A stretch of 64,000 nt of DNA from Alphaproteobacteria bacterium (GTDB taxonomy: Bacteria; Pseudomonadota; Alphaproteobacteria; Micavibrionales; Micavibrionaceae), in NCBI GenBank assembly GCA_021775965.1, contig JAJFGV010000043.1, positions 1-64,000 on the forward strand, given 5' to 3'. The notes beneath the pieces are model-generated. The model made no database searches. It saw only the letters and a program-made list of their open reading frames with translations, and had not been told where the DNA came from. Positions 63,728 through 64,000 of this stretch are shown piece by piece; position 1 is the stretch's first letter, and each line of letters begins with the position of its first letter. The position numbers were made by a program, and so were the translations under genes.

Positions 63728-64000
63728 GCATCAAACTCCCCTTCTGGGCTACCATAATGACCGTGCTCGGCATTGCCGTTCTGTGCACTCTCGCCAACTG
63801 GCAACTCCAGCGCCTTGCCTGGAAAAGCGAGATCATCGCAAAACTCGACGCGGCCTATGAAAGTGAAAACTCAAAACCTCTAGACATCGAAAACTTTGAA
63901 GACGGTGACTTCACCTATGGCCACGTCAGCGGAACATTTCTTCCACACAAAGCCCTACTCCTCGGGCCACGAACCAAAGACGAAAAGATCGGCAATCATT
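63724..64000 (+). CDS. SURF1 family oxidase assembly protein (partial)
   Basis: The first 92 residues are visible: MSIKLPFWATIMTVLGIAVL, one membrane helix, the family-typical ANWQLQRLAWKSEII and then the start of the periplasmic domain (YGHVSGTFLPHKALLLGPR). SURF1 helps deliver haem A to CoxA. The gene runs off the right edge; its second helix is not seen. Confidence 0.9.
   Translation, partial: MSIKLPFWATIMTVLGIAVLCTLANWQLQRLAWKSEIIAKLDAAYESENSKPLDIENFEDGDFTYGHVSGTFLPHKALLLGPRTKDEKIGNH

Overview
The window reads as a chromosomal segment of a free-living alphaproteobacterium. The evidence is an aa3-type cytochrome oxidase cluster in the order coxB, coxA, ctaB, a CoxF-like small gene, ctaG, coxC, DUF983, surf1, together with a 1,598-residue NAD-dependent glutamate dehydrogenase, a split P-protein glycine cleavage operon, and many four-base ATGA gene overlaps. 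I cannot name the genus from sequence alone. I recognised no rRNA, tRNA, CRISPR array, transposase or prophage.

Layout. 1-1820 (minus): secE-nusG-rplK-rplA, with rplA cut by the window edge. 2035-2766 (plus): a cyclic-nucleotide-binding-domain protein and a 46-residue small ORF. 2799-4274: a predicted nuclease between two copies of a GTCATCCCGG palindrome, then a repeat-rich gap. 4275-8972 (minus): gcvT-gcvH-hypothetical-gcvPA-gcvPB. 9034-9429: a second cNMP-domain protein. 9660-18594: an envelope island with an ECF sigma factor, anti-sigma factor, subtilase, an outer-membrane barrel and four other exported proteins. Three of its genes have the same promoter architecture, TGAACC-N16-CGWCW. 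18647-22738: a phosphorelay cluster with a CHASE histidine kinase, receiver, Hpt protein and an NtrC-type regulator that lacks the GAFTGA loop. 23015-24955: an Uup-like ABC-F ATPase carrying a palindromic repeat in frame. 25038-32281: a GIY-YIG protein, then a glycan module (GT2, GT-C-like enzyme, flippase-like protein, methyltransferase, FemAB-like, polysaccharide deacetylase, FAD monooxygenase). 32418-34712: a DUF4197 protein and a DEAD-box-family helicase. 35021-37300: a preQ1-I riboswitch followed by queC-queD-queE-queF. 37362-46569: an M42-like peptidase, then an unusual chaperone/usher-like cluster (pilin-like proteins, chaperone, usher-like barrel fused to an AMIN domain, AMIN lipoprotein) with a SET-like protein. 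46939-54720: a TPR-sulfotransferase, a small membrane protein and glutamate dehydrogenase. 54881-64000: ubiA, rsmE and the cytochrome oxidase cluster.

How the parts work together. The sigma/anti-sigma/subtilase genes are adjacent to the exported genes that carry ECF-type promoters, which suggests one envelope-stress or surface-remodelling regulon. The chaperone/usher-like cluster probably assembles a surface fibre anchored to the cell wall through AMIN domains. The queuosine operon appears to be controlled at translation by preQ1. Two intergenic elements (45766-45907 and 49653-49820) share a conserved core inside stems whose arms differ in sequence but keep pairing, as expected for a structured RNA family.
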